NCBI GenBank assembly: GCA_964017155.1
Contig: OZ024854.1
Span: 46,896,423 to 46,960,422, forward strand
DNA: 64,000 nucleotides
Direction of reading: 5' to 3'
DNA from: Oasisia sp. SBJ-2009
Lineage: Eukaryota > Annelida > Polychaeta > Sabellida > Siboglinidae
Shown: in pieces, positions 12,239 to 25,615 of the stretch
How the letters are laid out: each line of letters starts with the position of its first letter
Numbering within the stretch: position 1 is the first letter of the stretch
Translations under genes and position numbers: made by a program
Notes under the pieces: generated by a model
Seen by the model: only the letters and a program-made list of their open reading frames with translations
Told to the model about the DNA's origin: nothing
The model's database searches: none

Positions 12239-15033
12239 GAGAGAGGGAGGGAGGAAGAGCTAGGGAGGGAAGGAGGGAAGGAGGAAGAACTAGGGAGGGA
12301 AGGAGAGAAGGACGGGGGAGGAAGAACTAGGGAGGGAAGGAGGGGGGAGGAAGAGCTAGGGAGGGAAGGAGAGAAGGACGGGGGAGGAAGAACTAGGGAG
12401 GGAAGGAGGGGGGAGGAAGAGCTAGGGAGGGAAGGAGAGAAGGACGGGGGAGGAAGAACTAGGGAGGGAAGGAGGGGGGAGGAAGAGCTAGGGAGGGAAG
12501 GAGAGAAGGACGGGGGAGGAAGAACTAGGGAGGGAAGGAGGGGGGAGGAAGAGCTAGGGAGGGAAGGAGAGAAGGAGGGGGGAAACTAGGAAGGGAAGGA
12601 GGGGGGAGGAAGAGCTAGGGAGGGAAGGAGGGAAGGAGGGGGGAGGAAGAACTAGGGAGGGAAGGAGGGGGAGGAAGAACTAGGGAGGGGAGGAGGGGGG
12701 AGGAAGAACTAGGGAGGGAAGGAGGGAAGGAGGGAGGGAGGAAGAGCTAGGGAGGGAAGGAGGGAAGTAGGGAAGGAGGGGGGAGGAAGGAAGAGCTAGG
12801 GAGGGAATGAGGGAAGGAGGGAGGGAGGAAGGGAGGAAGAGCTACGGAGGGAAGGAGGGAAGGAGGGGGGGAGGAAGAACTAGGGAGGGAAGGAGGGAAG
12901 GAGGGGGGAGGAAGAACTAGGGAGGGAAGGAGGGGGAGGAAGAACTAGGGAGGGAAGGAGGGAAGGAGGAAGAACTAGGGAGGGAAGGAGGGAGGGAGGA
13001 AGAGCTAGGGAGGGAAGGAGGGAAGGAGGGAAGGAGGGAAGGAGGGGGGAGGAAGGAAGAGCTAGGGAGGGAATGAGGGAAGGAGGGAGGGAGGAAGGGA
13101 GGAAGAGCTACGGAGGGAAGGAGGGAAGGAGGGGGGAGGAAGAACTAGGGAGGGAAGGAGGGAAGGAGGGAAGGAGGGGGGAGGAAGAACTAGGGAGGGA
13201 AGGAAGAACTAGGGAGGGAAGGAGGGAAGGAGGGGGGAGGAAGAACTAGGGAGGGAAGGAGGGAAGGAGGGAAGGAGGGAGGGAGGAAGAGCTAGGGAGG
13301 GAAGGAGGGAAGGAGGGGGGAGGAAGAACTAGGGAGGGAGGGAAGGACGGAAGGAGGGGGAGGAAGAACTAGGGAGGGAAGGAGGGGGGAGGAAGAACTA
13401 GGGAGCTAGGGAGGGAAGGAGGGAAGGAGGGAGGGAGAGCTAGGGAGGGAAGGAGGGGGGAGGAAGAACTAGGGAGGGAAGGACGGAAAGAGGGAGGGAG
13501 GAAGAGCTAGGGAGGGAAGGAGGGGGAGGAAGAGCTAGGGAGGGAAGGAGGGAAGGAGGGAGGAAGAGCTAGGGAGGGAAGGAGGGAGGAAGAGCTAGGG
13601 AGGGAAGGAGGGAAGGAGGGGGGAAGAGCTAGGGAGGGAAGGAGGGAAGGAGGGAGGAAGAGCTAGGGAGGGAAGGAGGGAAGGAGGGAGGAAGAGCTAG
13701 GGAGGGAAGGAGGGAAGGAGGGGGAGGAAGAGCTAGGGAGGGAAGGAGGGAGGAAGAGCTAGGGAGGGAAGGAGGGAAGGAGGGAGGAAGAGCTAGGGAG
13801 GGAAGGAGGGAGGGAGGGAGGAAGAGCTAGGGAGGGAAGGAGGGAAGGAGGGAGGGAGGAAGGGAGGAAGAGCTACGGAGGGAAGGAGGGAAGGAGGGGG
13901 GAGGAAGAACTAGGGAGGGAAGGAGGGAAGGAGGGGGGAGGAAGAACTAGGGAGGGAAGGAGGGGGAGGAAGAACTAGGGAGGGAAGGAGGGGGAGGAAG
14001 AACTAGGGAGGGAAGGAGGGAAGGAGGAAGAACTAGGGAGGGAAGGAGGGAAGGAGGAAGAGCTAGGGAGGGAAGGAGGGAAGGAGGGAGGGAGGAAGGG
14101 AGGAAGAGCTACGGAGGGAAGGAGGGAAGGACGGGGGAGGAAGAACTAGGGAGGGAAGGAGGGAAGGAGGGGGGAGGAAGAACTAGGGAGGGAAGGAAGA
14201 ACTAGGGAGGGAAGGAGGGAAGGAGGGGGGAGGAAGAACTAGGGAGGGAAGGAGGGAAGGAGGGAGGGAGGAAGAGCTAGGGAGGGAAGGAGGGAAGGAG
14301 GGGGGAGGAAGAACTAGGGAGGGAGGGAAGGACGGAAGGAGGGGGGAGGAAGAACTAGGGAGGGAAGGAGGGGGAGGAAGAACTAGGGAGCTAGGGAGGG
14401 AAGGAGGGAAGGAGGGAGGGAGAGCTAGGGAGGGAAGGAGGGGGGAGGAAGAACTAGGGAGGGAAGGACGGAAAGAGGGAGGGAGGAAGAGCTAGGGAGG
14501 GAAGGAGGGAAGGAGGGAGGAAGAGCTAGGGAGGGAAGGAGGGAGGAAGAGCTAGGGAGGGAAGGAGGGAAGGAGGGGGGGAAGAGCTAGGGAGGGAAGG
14601 AGGGAAGGAGGGAGGAAGAGCTAGGGAGGGAAGGAGGGAAGGAGGGAGGAAGAGCTAGGGAGGGAAGGAGGGAAGGAGGGGGAGGAAGAGCTAGGGAGGG
14701 AAGGAGGGAGGAAGAGCTAGGGAGGGAAGGAGGGAAGGAGGGAGGAAGAGCTAGGGAAGGAAGGAGGGAGGGGGGAGGAAGAGCTAGGGAGGGAAGGAGG
14801 GAAGGAGGGAGGAAGAGCTAGGGAGGGAAGGAGGGGGGAGGAAGAGCTAGGGAGGGAAGGAGGGAAGGAGGGAGGAAGAGCTAGGGAGGGAAGGAGGGAG
14901 GAAGAACTAGGGAGGGAAGGAGGGGGGAGGGGGGGAAGAACTATGGAGGGAAGGAGAGAGGCAGGAAGAACTATGGAGGGAAGGAGGGGGGAGGAAGAGC
15001 TAGGGAGGGAAGGAGGGAGGGAGAAGAGAGAAA
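12239..15033. repeat. 2.8-kb GGGA-rich polypurine satellite
   Basis: The plus strand is almost pure purine, built from GGGAGGGAAGGA words punctuated by AGAGCTAGGG or AGAACTAGGG every 30-60 nt. At the left end (12240-12590) a regular unit of about 62 nt containing GGAGAGAAGGACGGGG repeats. Further right, segments repeat at an offset of 985 nt: GGGAGCTAGG at 13401 and 14386, and GGACGGAAAG at 13481 and 14466. The GGG runs could form G-quadruplexes and the polypurine strand could form triplex DNA. Open frames on either strand are composition artefacts. Confidence 0.95.
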
Positions 15034-15039
15034 GAGACA

Positions 15040-18000
15040 CAGACAGAGGGGATAACTTACCTATATTATAACATGTTAATTGATAACATGTTATCAGTTT
15101 ATTACCAAATACCAATCAGTCATCCTAACACTAACAGTTCACGTTGGGAGTGACCCCCAGGTGACCCGGTGCAATGGATACCATGACCCCCCTGGACTAC
15201 TGAACTATTGCAATATCTATATTAATCTCATTGTACAGATATATTTGAATGTACTTACCTGCGTGTTTATCTTGGTTGTCAATTCAAGCTGTAGTGTGTC
15301 TCTAGACTAATGGTCTCTCCTGTATGTTCAAAACAGAAAAACAATAACATATTTAAACGTCACATCAACAGACAGTTAGTCATTCACAGAGCAGTGGGCA
15401 TTACGGTAGATATGGTGCATTAATTGTTGACACAATAATGTGTTAAATATTATCAGATTAGCGGCGAGTACACAGTATCATTCTATAAGCAGTCAGTTGA
15501 TGAATTGGCCCAACCCACCGACGAACCATTGCTAAATACATACCATGACACTGCATAGAACTGATGTTATTTCATCTTAGATCCCCATGACATGAAATCC
15601 TAAGTTGGCTCTCTATATGCAATTTTGCCAACTTCATATTCTTTAGAGTTCACTGACTATTGCTGTGCTATTCAGCACTTGAATTGTGTCTGGTAAATAA
15701 ATAATGTTTTTTTCAGTAACAACATCAATACATGGTGACACCATTGCAGCAGCAAAACACATAAACAAAATGTATGTACCGGTAGTGGTAAATATCAATG
15801 TTTGCATCAAAAATACCAACTACTCTGGCAAAAGTCAACAACAAGAGTTACCACGAATAATTCCGGTTGGCTGACATTCATAAATATTACAAAACGTGTA
15901 TATCGTGATAATAAAATAAAATATTAACAATTATGGTTGTTATTTACGGAAAAAAATATTTATGATCTAAACCTAAATATACTTTCTAAACCATATGTAC
16001 TAAATGACATTGACAGTACATTGATCCACAAATACACAGATTGTGTATTTGTGCATCAATGTATAGTTACCGGGTAGGTACACGTACTGTTAGCATGGTC
16101 AGATGGTAGTTACCATTCATCTATGTAAAAAAATGCTGTAAACATTAACCGTTGCTAGTTTTCAATGATAATCATTGCAATGGTCACCTGTATATAGACT
16201 GTCCTGTTGAAAGATGCACTCTATAAATTCCACACTTAGAGCACATGATAACATCTATTGCCACATCCATTATTTATTGTCATAAAACTAATATATAGAC
16301 ACACATTGAAGACATTTTTTACTTCGTCATTTAAGATTTTTTTTTATTTCCGTTATGCCCATTCTGCTATAAATAAAGCTGTTGTAAACATTCGTCCTGG
16401 CAGGCCCCAAGTTTTAAAATTAGTCACTGGGCACAAGCGGCTAAATATATCAAAGGAAATAGAATGGCTAATTTAAATGTCAACTGCCAACATCTCCATC
16501 AACTGACAACTACGGCTGTTTTACAGTCTAACAAAACCACAAAAAAATGTTCATTTATATCATGCATGACGTCATGACCTTGATATGACCTTGATTCACC
16601 AGGCACAATAAGTCTAGTGGCGGTTAGTTGATTGCGTTTGTGTTGTCCGTTGGCAATAAACGGCAGCTGTAAGACAACACATTTCCTTTTTCGTTCATTC
16701 CACAATTAATGAGTCGAGTAAATAGTCTAGACTACCCAGGCACTGTCAATACCACATTACAGGCACAGTACATAAAGTCAACTTTTTATCTCGTGAATGT
16801 GACTGATCAAATGTATTCATCACTATTTGATAGATTAAGTGCCTGATTGACTTTTAAACGTTTTATTCAAAACAATTAAGCAAAAAAGTAAAATTGGACA
16901 GGGCTTAGGACAACGTCTATTCAATGAATCCATTTTTTCTATAACATTCCACAATATGTATGTAGCCCGATCTTTCATAAAACTGGCGAAACAAAACCAA
17001 GTCACCAAGATAACTAAAAATGACAAACAAATCTATTCTGACAAGATTTAATGAAACAGTTTCATTGATAGATTTAATAAATAGTTAATATAAAACAAAG
17101 AGTTGTTAGCTGTGTTGACTTTGTAGTGAGTTAGCATCAATAATATTATAACACATTAATAATACTTTAAGTTAAAGCTGTGTTAAGCATATAATATTTA
17201 TTAACAAATATGTCAATGCTTTTGAGCTTCAGTTCCCAAGAACTTTATTATTAACGAAGAGTAGAAAAATCAAACAATGACAATCCACGTACTGCATGAA
17301 CAACGACGTCTTACATCTAGACTAGGGTGAATAATAGATATCTTGTAAATAATAGATGACGAACAAATGTATATAAATGGACCATTTCTAAGGTGTTGCT
17401 AAATGGCAACTTCTATCAAGTGACGCTGAAACCTTTGTGGATCAAAAAGAATACCCAGCTGATCAATATGTTGCATGAAACTGAATATGTTTTTAAAAAA
17501 ATGTTATGAGTTTCGCATGTTATGTCGAGTGATTTCAATATTCTTTTTCAATTTTGAATCCATTCTTCTAACACATAGGACAGGGGTACACCTTCAGCAT
17601 TTATTTTACTAGACAGCGGGACTAGTAAAGATAAGTTTATTATTCTACTAAAATGTTTACTAGTCTGGCAAAATAGAAAGTAATTTTTTTTTTATACAAA
17701 AAACTGTGTTTTGCAACCCCAGTTAAATAACAATGAAATGTTCATAAATTGCAACAAATAATTAAAAAAAGAAGTAATTAATGAAGAACGGAAGATATGA
17801 CCTATGCAATTGAGAAAAAGGAAGCCAATGGCGCTCATTTAGTGGTAGTACCACCCTACCAGATAAGGACACCCTACCATTATGAAATTCCCATATATAG
17901 CCGATCTGGTAATTACAAAACATTCATGCTGATGTCACCTCGTCAGACCAGAGTGGCCTACTTATTCAATGTGTTTCGCAATGCTAGTCTCAAAGAGTAG

Positions 18001-19850
18001 TGTGCACACAACGACGTGAATATGCTACTTCACTGCCACTCAGCCTAAGTCTCACATTCATAAATATGTATACCTGGCGATTACCTGCCAAGTTAATCTG
18101 AAATACATGACAGAGCAGTTAACACTAATAGATCACCTCTTGAAAACCTTCATATGAACAAGACAATTAACACGGATATAAAACATTTACTGAAAGTGTA
18201 AATCCATTTATGCAATATCTGCACTCATAAAGCGTTACCATAATGAGAAACAAACATTTGTCATGTAACTACCCATTTTAGAAACACATTAAACATTCAT
18301 CGTCACTCAAGCATGACCAGTTGGTAACACACACTAATGCTCGCTCATTAGTTGCTAACGAGGGGTGTGGCACGAAACAGACCGAAGAACTGTGTGAGGT
18401 CATTTATCTCCATAAACAGGTGGGAGAAAGGGGGGTTGAAATCCCCTGACATGTTCCTTCCTGACAGAAACAGTTGGCATCACAAACAAACATGAAAACT
18501 GTCACACAACAGCTGTTCTATAAATACTCAATTAATTGTGTGGTCGACAGAGCCGTCATCGCCAGCACATCGACGGTCAATCAGAAACATCACACTGACC
18601 AGTACACAGTAATGTCCACTCAGGTGTAATACTGGACAGTAGGACCAGAGAACTGTTACCTGCTTGTCTCATTTTGACAGCTGGATTAAAGCGTCCCCAG
18701 ACGTATTAGGTTCCGAACAAATAATACGCAACATTGTCACCTCCCACGAGCCGCTAACTCCAGGTAATATTGACCAGGTAAGCCACTGGCGGATCTAGAA
18801 ATGAGGGACGGTTTCGGTTCACTGCACAAGAACACACAACCCCGCCATGGCTGGGTCGGTCGTGCATCAGCGACTCCATAAGCCATGGAATGCCCGTTTT
18901 TCACCCGGAAGGCAAATTGGAAGTTTTGCGTCAAACGTCACAGTTGCCTGAGTCATTGCGTCGTGTCATGGGGGGTGAGGGTGGCTATCTTTAGCGGACA
19001 GGGCAACTTCCTTTTGCGTAGATTTATGACGTATGTGCATTGTGCCATAGGCTAGCAAATGCACCACATCACTCACAATAACCACCCGAAAATAGCACCA
19101 AATTAACAAAGTTAATTATATGCCCGTGATTCTGGATAATTCTGTATTAATGCGAGATTGCGCATTCTGCGGCCAGGAATCAGGTTCGGGTGTCAATCAT
19201 TAGTCGGAGGTTTGCTGAATCGTTTGTCCATGAACCCGCTTTGCACCGAGGCGCGTGGGAACATCCCAACTTCAATGCCATTTCCGTGTTCAAATGCATG
19301 TCTTCATAATGCACACCAATGACACCTGCATACACCATTATCTAAATCGTCATAACCTTTGTTTCTTATGTAAAGAAATTCAATATATTTGCTGAAGATT
19401 GCAGTTGAGCCAACTGACATGCTACAGCTAGGTATTTCTTCCACAACTCACACCACTGAAAGACGACATGAGAGTGTGTGAAGTGTGCCAGACAGGTACA
19501 AAGTCATGCCGCCTGACATCTGGCCTGGAGACAGGAGACTGAGTTACAGAGTCTTCGCCACAAACCTGCAGCTGCCTATCCACTCAGCTAGACCGCACCG
19601 GTCAGGCTGCCACTGACCAACTGACCTGGACGGCAGCCAGACGACACCTAGAAGGTGAGAAACAAGGGAAAGGCTGGCACAGCGGCCTGAAGGTCACCTT
19701 CTTCTCAGTCGTTTGTTTCACCAAACTGGGCCACGGTCCACGGGAATGTTGTTTTGTTGTTATTTACACCTTCGTTAATTTGACTGCACATGACAAGAGA
19801 AGTGGTGTGACTAGAATATATAATATTATAATATAGATGTACAGTAGCTG
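15040..19850. other. Long non-coding stretch, no gene seen
   Basis: AT-rich sequence without convincing exons. Small landmarks are a hairpin at 16017-16063 and a tRNA A-box-like word on the minus strand near 19570-19590 (TAGCTGAGTGGATAGGC) with no matching B box. Frames at 17797-18000 and 18737-18934 have no recognisable content. Confidence 0.4.
16017..16063. other. 22-bp inverted repeat with 3-nt loop
   Basis: Arms 16017-16038 and 16042-16063 pair at 21 of 22 positions around the loop GAT. The stem is too short for a typical animal pre-miRNA, and no A/T-rich terminator or gene end is nearby, so its role is unknown. Confidence 0.8.
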
Positions 19851-19854
<4 letters not shown>

Positions 19855-19913
<59 letters not shown>

Positions 19914-19975
19914 TAATCCATATATAAATTATATAGAATTATAGTATATATATATATATTATATATATAATTTAT
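19855..19975. repeat. (TA)n microsatellite and flanking TA-rich sequence
   Basis: About 27 consecutive AT dinucleotides end at 19910, followed by further ATATAT and ATTATAT words to about 19975. Confidence 0.95.
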
Positions 19976-21760
19976 TGACACCAACACCACTACAAGGCAT
20001 GAAATTGGATGATGGTATAAACAATATAAATAAACAATATTTGTTAATCAAATTAATGCGTTTTATTTGTGTGGCACTCTTGTAAATGTTCGTTAAAAAA
20101 AAAGTTAATTTTTAATAACAGTTAGCGGTCAAATAAATTAATAATCAGCAAGCTTATTATCACTACTGGTTTTTTTCATTTGCTGCAGCTATCTGTTAAT
20201 TGAATTACTGTCTGTATAATTTTTATATTTTATTGCATTTGTCCATACTCTATTAATATTGGTGCTTAATTTTCTGCATCTGTTTAGGAATCACCATGAA
20301 AACAAGGTGCTGACTGAATACGGTGTAAAAGTTTACTGTCGAGTGTCGACTGAAATATCTCTTGTTTATTGTAAAGTCTAGACAGTGTCTCTTATTGCCA
20401 GCATTCCTGATTTAAAAAAACTTATCACAAACCGTGGCCAATCAACTTACCTTGTCAGTTGGGCAGTGACCACTGGTCAGTTCCTTTAAGTGGCCACATA
20501 TACCACAACCATGTTCTCTACTTCACTAATCCGTCGTGATCACCAAAAGTTAAATTTAGCATACCGTATTCTCGATTCAAACGTCACTGGGTCCGTGATT
20601 AAGTCATGCATCTTACACGCGTCTGTCTATGAAACACTCATCGTTGATGCCACACAGAAACAAACAATGGGCCAGTGACAACGCATACATTTATCCCGGC
20701 TTATGACGTTAACCCTTGTCCATCCACCGTCAGTCATTCTACACGTCAGGTCGGATTAAGAAGCTGTAGTTAGTTAATACCAGTAACGTTCCCGGGAGTC
20801 AAACTCTAGCCACATCTGTAATATCACTCTAGCCTCCCGTGGTTAACCACCTTCACCAATTTTAGTCGACCACCATAACAATTTTATCCTGTATAAAAAG
20901 TAACGATAAAGATTTTATCACTTGTGAGTTGTAACTGAACTGAATTCAAGCCACAGGGATAGTCCTCATAAATTAATTTTTTCCTTAAACCTACACAGGA
21001 GACATTACCAGAATATCAAATGAAATTTTTGTCTGCATGACCAGGGAGGGGTTCTTCTATGACAGATCTACGTAACCTTAGCAACTGTTTACATATTGAC
21101 TGAGTGTCTGTAGAATAAGAATTTATGTGTTTGGATTATTCACGTGTTCTATAGAGTTCAAGTAGAATGATAGAAATTTATGTGACCATGAACATTTTAT
21201 GGAATTCTGCAGCATATACTGTAAACATTTAAGTGACCATGGAAATTGTGCAAAATTCTAAAAAAAATCCATAATAATATTACTGCCACTTTTTAGAATT
21301 CTGCCATCATTTTATAGAATTCTATAAATTTATTTAGCATTTTGCTAAGGGCACATTTATTATCAGTATGGTGGTAGAAAGATGTACCACTGCATGGTAC
21401 TGACCAGTAGCACTCTTGCAGATCCAGACATGAGGTCAAAAATATTTGATCAGGGTGCAAAAATCCATGAAAGGAAGCACTATGTCAAAGTGACATTTGT
21501 ATGTAATGAATGCGGAAGAAAAATGAACAATCTGACTTTGTGCCCGCTCTGTCACCTACTCCGAACACGTACAGCCTGGCACAGAACCGAAGCTTACGTG
21601 GAATGACACGCGGACGTGCCCTTTAAAAACACCACCTGAAGCCAAATGTCCGCAGTCATTTGCGTTGTCTCGGTGCGAGGATTCGGAGAAACCCAACGCG
21701 AGTACTTGGCAAATCATAAAACACCTGTAATGCCATCCCCTGAACAGCACCGTCGAACCC
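19976..21760. other. Non-coding stretch, no gene seen
   Basis: No domain-bearing exon is visible. A 74-codon frame at 21382-21606 contains CNECG and CPLC, superficially like a zinc ribbon, but it is isolated and unsupported. Confidence 0.4.
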
Positions 21761-21764
21761 TGGG

Positions 21765-22015
21765 CAATATGGTCACCTGTATAGTACAGTCACCCCTCAA
21801 ATAAGGTCATCTTAATAATACAACCACCCCACAATTAAGGTGATATAGCCACCCAACAATTAAGGTCACCTGTGTAATACAGACACCTCAAAAAAAAGGA
21901 CACGTCGTTAATACAGTCAACTCAAAATTGAGGTCACCTCGATAAAACAAACACCTCACAATTAAGGTCACCCCAATAATACAACCACCCTGAAATTACG
22001 GCCACTTTTGTTCCT
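21765..22015. repeat. Degenerate tandem repeat, unit about 35-40 nt
   Basis: Words of the form AATACAGTCACC / AATACAACCACC followed by ACAATTAAGGTCACC recur about seven times with substitutions and small indels. Confidence 0.8.
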
Positions 22016-22779
22016 AGGATACGATAACCCCAAATTATTCATATAATAGTAGACTACTGCTAATAATTAGTGTTACCTCCCTCTTCAGGTAGCATCTGCC
22101 TTGGTCTCACTGTAGTCTATTTAGAAGATGATCTCTTATTATAAGCTGTACACCTGAAGGCACATACACAGATAAAATGTGTTGCACCACCGGTAGTCTA
22201 CTAGAATACTAAACTACTGTCTACTACTATTGTGTCTACTTGATCTTAGATTTGTCTAGAAAGAGTGTTTTTAAGAGAGGACTACATTGGTAACAGCATG
22301 GTTATTATACACACCAATAATAACAAAGACGACTCAGCTACTTGATCCCAGAATGCACTGCTGGGCCCGGTGGTCAAACTAACAGGTGCACTAACCACGC
22401 GGAACACCGAGCAGCAGGGAACTGACCACAAGTGATAATTTTCACTTCCTGATTCCACTGACCTAGTCACTGATAAACAAACGTTACACATCATGTGTGG
22501 CTGATAGAACATTCCATCTCAGCCGATAGAACATTCTGCATCGGTCCAAACTGATACATTGACACGGGTGGAGATAAAATTAAACTCCTCGCGTAGGGTC
22601 ACTGGCCAGTGAACTGACCTAAATAACTGACCATTCGTTGGGCGTGTCAAGTAATCACTGGTCCAGTAACTGGCCAATTGACCACACTTCAAGAGCACTT
22701 GTACCGGATTTGAGCAAACTTAGTGGAGATATGGAACAAGTACCGACTGTTACATCAAGACAGTAACATACTTAACAGC

Positions 22780-23530
22780 ACTGTCAGAGGTGTACAAAGT
22801 ACTATCACACAATACTGAAGTGTGTTACAACTGCTTCAAGCATATTATTGTACGATTACATCGTGTTTGTATCATAGATGTGATTGTGTCACAGATGAAT
22901 GTAATATATTACAACATGACACGTAAATAGATTAATGAAATGGGATAAGGTGTATCATTACTGTATTCACTGCAGGTTGACATGTAACCACCTGAAGTAT
23001 CATATTTAAGCGAAGATTGTTACATACAAATGATGTTTATTACATGTAAACGTTAATTGTATGCATTACACGTTGATGCAGTATATTTTGTGTAAATGAC
23101 TTACATTGTAACTACACAATGGATGTCATGGGTATACAAAGCGTATTACATTTGCATGTTAATGATATGTATTACACCTAAATTAAATATATTGTAATAC
23201 ATAAATTATGTGTATTACATGCATACACAAATTAAGTATATTGTATACTACCACATTACCATGTACACTACAATGACAATGATGTACATTGCACATAATT
23301 GGTTTTCGTTACATTTGATTTGTGACATGCAAATGATGTGTATTACATGTAAACCAAACATATTGTAATATCTAAAGTATGTGTATTACACACAAATTAA
23401 GTACATTACAGCAGTAACAGCACCATGAGTATTACATGTAAATGAAATGTATAACAAGTGCTAAAGATGCAAATGAGGTGTATTGTAAGTACACAGTGTA
23501 CTACAGTAACACGGAGTGTATCACTAGAGA
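22780..23530. repeat. Degenerate TGTATTACATGTAAA-type repeat region
   Basis: The words TGTATTACA, TTACATGTAAA and AAATGATGTGTATTACATG recur many times on the plus strand with irregular spacing of roughly 20-45 nt. It looks like an old decayed satellite. No gene is seen in or beside it. Confidence 0.65.
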
Positions 23531-24287
23531 CGGGAGTGACTGATTAGATGGCATCCAACTACCGCTAGATGCAGCCTCTTCTACAGACCTAGACTACCCA
23601 TTGATTTCAGACAAGTACAGCCGAGATAACACCACGGGATTATCCCCTGCTCAAACAGATCAACAAAGCCTCAAATTAGCACCGCGTAATCACGAATATC
23701 AGAGAGATGCCCAGTGCATCACAGTATCGCACACGGACAGGCGCCTTGGCCTACATGGGGCTGGCCATCGTGTGTAGCCAGCAATGGAACGGACAGAGAT
23801 CCTGGATTCAATAATTCATGGGCACGATCACCCGAAACAAGCTTCGGCAGGGACGAGCAAGTAGCCTCATCGAAGTATAATTCCTCAAGTGCAAATCGTC
23901 AACACATAGACGGAGATAATCAGAATACATGGTAATATAATCCAACGTTGTAACTATATATCAAAATGACGACACAGCGCAGGAATACAGGTTGACATCA
24001 ACGCTGCCACTGGCAATGATTTGATGACGAATTATTTACAGAACAACCGCACATTTACAACCAAATTTGTGCAAATGTACTGGAAAAAAGTATCTTTGTT
24101 CTTGCATAGTACATAGTGCTGGCAATAATCAATGACTCCCGAGCATTATTTAACAAGAAACACAATGCTCAGCATCAGACCATAAAATACATCAAATTGG
24201 CTTAGATATGCTATACACGTACTATCTCATCTACATGGCAATATAATCAACAGGATTTTTTTACAAACCAAACTATTCATATTACTC

Positions 24288-24540
24288 AAATTATATCGGC
24301 ATCATAGTAAAAAATTCACCATTCCTCTGAATGAAGCTTTTCAGAAACTTCCACCAGGGAGACGTCTAAAAGTTCCACTAGCTAAAAAGAACCTACTACG
24401 TATTCAAGATCATTTGATCTTGAATACGTAGTAGGTTCTTTTTAGCTAGTGGAACTTTTAGACGTCTCCCTGGTGGAAGTTTCTGAAAAGCTTCATTCAG
24501 AGGAATGGTCCATTTTTTTACTATGATGCCAATATAATTT
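24288..24540. repeat. Near-perfect 253-bp palindrome (foldback)
   Basis: The sequence 24414-24540 is the reverse complement of 24288-24413, centred between 24413 and 24414 with essentially no spacer. From about 24323 to 24504 I see no mismatch; the outer part has one indel in the A/T run near 24310 and a few substitutions (for example ATATCGGC versus ATATTGGC). A transcript would fold into a hairpin with a stem of about 120 bp. The right arm continues directly into the LINE-like 3' end below. Confidence 0.93.
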
Positions 24541-24953
24541 ATACCCTGTGCCATTTTAATTTTGAATGCTAAATTTTAATGTACTGTATACTGTTTTATT
24601 CCATACACTTACTGTATTGATTTATTTAATCTTATTTATTTACCAATTTTAGTTAATATTATAACTGTTAGCATATTGTGTCTTATCAAAGAACCTTATA
24701 AGAAATAGTACTTTTTTATTTACTAATTAGAAACAATTTAGAGTACTTATTTATATACTTAATTATTTACTATACCATTTTTAGTGCTGATTAGTATTAT
24801 TATCATTTTAACCTGTCTTATCAACCGTATATGGATCACCAAATGGCAATCGTATCTTATTTCTGGCATTTTAATGTGTAACTGAAGAAATGTTTCCGTT
24901 TTTAATGTGATGTTTTAAACAGACAATAAAGTCTTGAATCTTTGAATCTTGAT
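24541..24953 (+). mobile_element. Probable 3' end of a non-LTR retrotransposon
   Basis: An AT-rich non-coding stretch ends AATAAAGTCTTGAATC followed by TTTGAATCTTGA. A polyadenylation signal followed by short direct repeats of the terminal word is typical of LINE 3' ends that lack a poly(A) tail. CAAACCAA occurs at 24264-24271, upstream of the palindrome, and at 24960-24967, just past this end; this could be a target-site duplication. No reverse transcriptase is encoded, so this would be a heavily 5'-truncated copy. Confidence 0.5.
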
Positions 24954-25124
24954 AGCTTCCAAACCAATAATAAAAACGTAAACATTTCTTGTCTGGTTCC
25001 TACTATTTAAACAGCAATATAAATAGTTGTAAGTTGTAACTGGCACATTTGTATTTTTAATAAAGGTGGATGTTTGTGAAAAGTATTTTTTGCCAGTCAA
25101 CTTTTTTTGGTAGGCCCGTCCACA

Positions 25125-25440
25125 TAAACTCACATACATACAATGCCACTCATACATCCATACAATGTCACACATACTGACATACAATGTCACACATACT
25201 GACATACAATGTCACAAATACTGACATACAATGTCACACATACATACATACAATGTCACACATACTGACATAGATACATACAATGTCATACATACAATGT
25301 CACACACACACACGATATCATATATGTGTACATACATACAAGGTCACACATACATGTACATAGAATGTCACACATACATACATACAATATCATACATACA
25401 TACAATGTCATACATACATACATACAAACCAGTCAAGATG
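25125..25440. repeat. ACATACAATGTCACACATACT-type tandem array
   Basis: A unit of about 20-24 nt made of ACATACATACAATGTCACAC and variants recurs about 14 times. Open frames rich in His/Thr/Tyr (plus) or Val/Cys/Met (minus) come from the repeat. Confidence 0.9.
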
Positions 25441-25499
25441 TGTACTATGACCTAAAATAAACACACCTATTTCCAAAGCTAATCGATGATTTTTGAAGA

Positions 25500-25615
25500 C
25501 CTTATATTTTACCTGTCCATCACCCACTGTCCAGTGATATTTCTATCCATCCAAAACAGGTTTTACCCATCCATATAACGGGTGGATGGGTCTCTGCATA
25601 AAGCTACACACTACA
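25500..25615 (+). repeat. Interspersed repeat family C, copy 2
   Basis: ACCTGTCCATCACCC, ATATTTCTATCCATCCAAAA and GGTGGATGGGTCTCTGCATA followed by AAGCT match, in order, copies at 8085-8185 (inverted) and 27940-28058. Confidence 0.75.

Noticed and set aside
12227..15115. Glu/Gly/Arg-rich and Ser/Pro/Leu-rich frames in the polypurine block
   Set aside because: Pure composition effect of GGGA/TCCC repeats.
19560..19600. tRNA gene on the minus strand near the A-box-like word TAGCTGAGTGGATAGGC
   Set aside because: No B box at the right distance and no cloverleaf pairing.
21382..21606. Possible zinc ribbon (CNECG ... CPLC)
   Set aside because: Two CxxC pairs in an isolated 74-codon frame, no acceptor or donor context, no second supporting exon. 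Kept only as a note.
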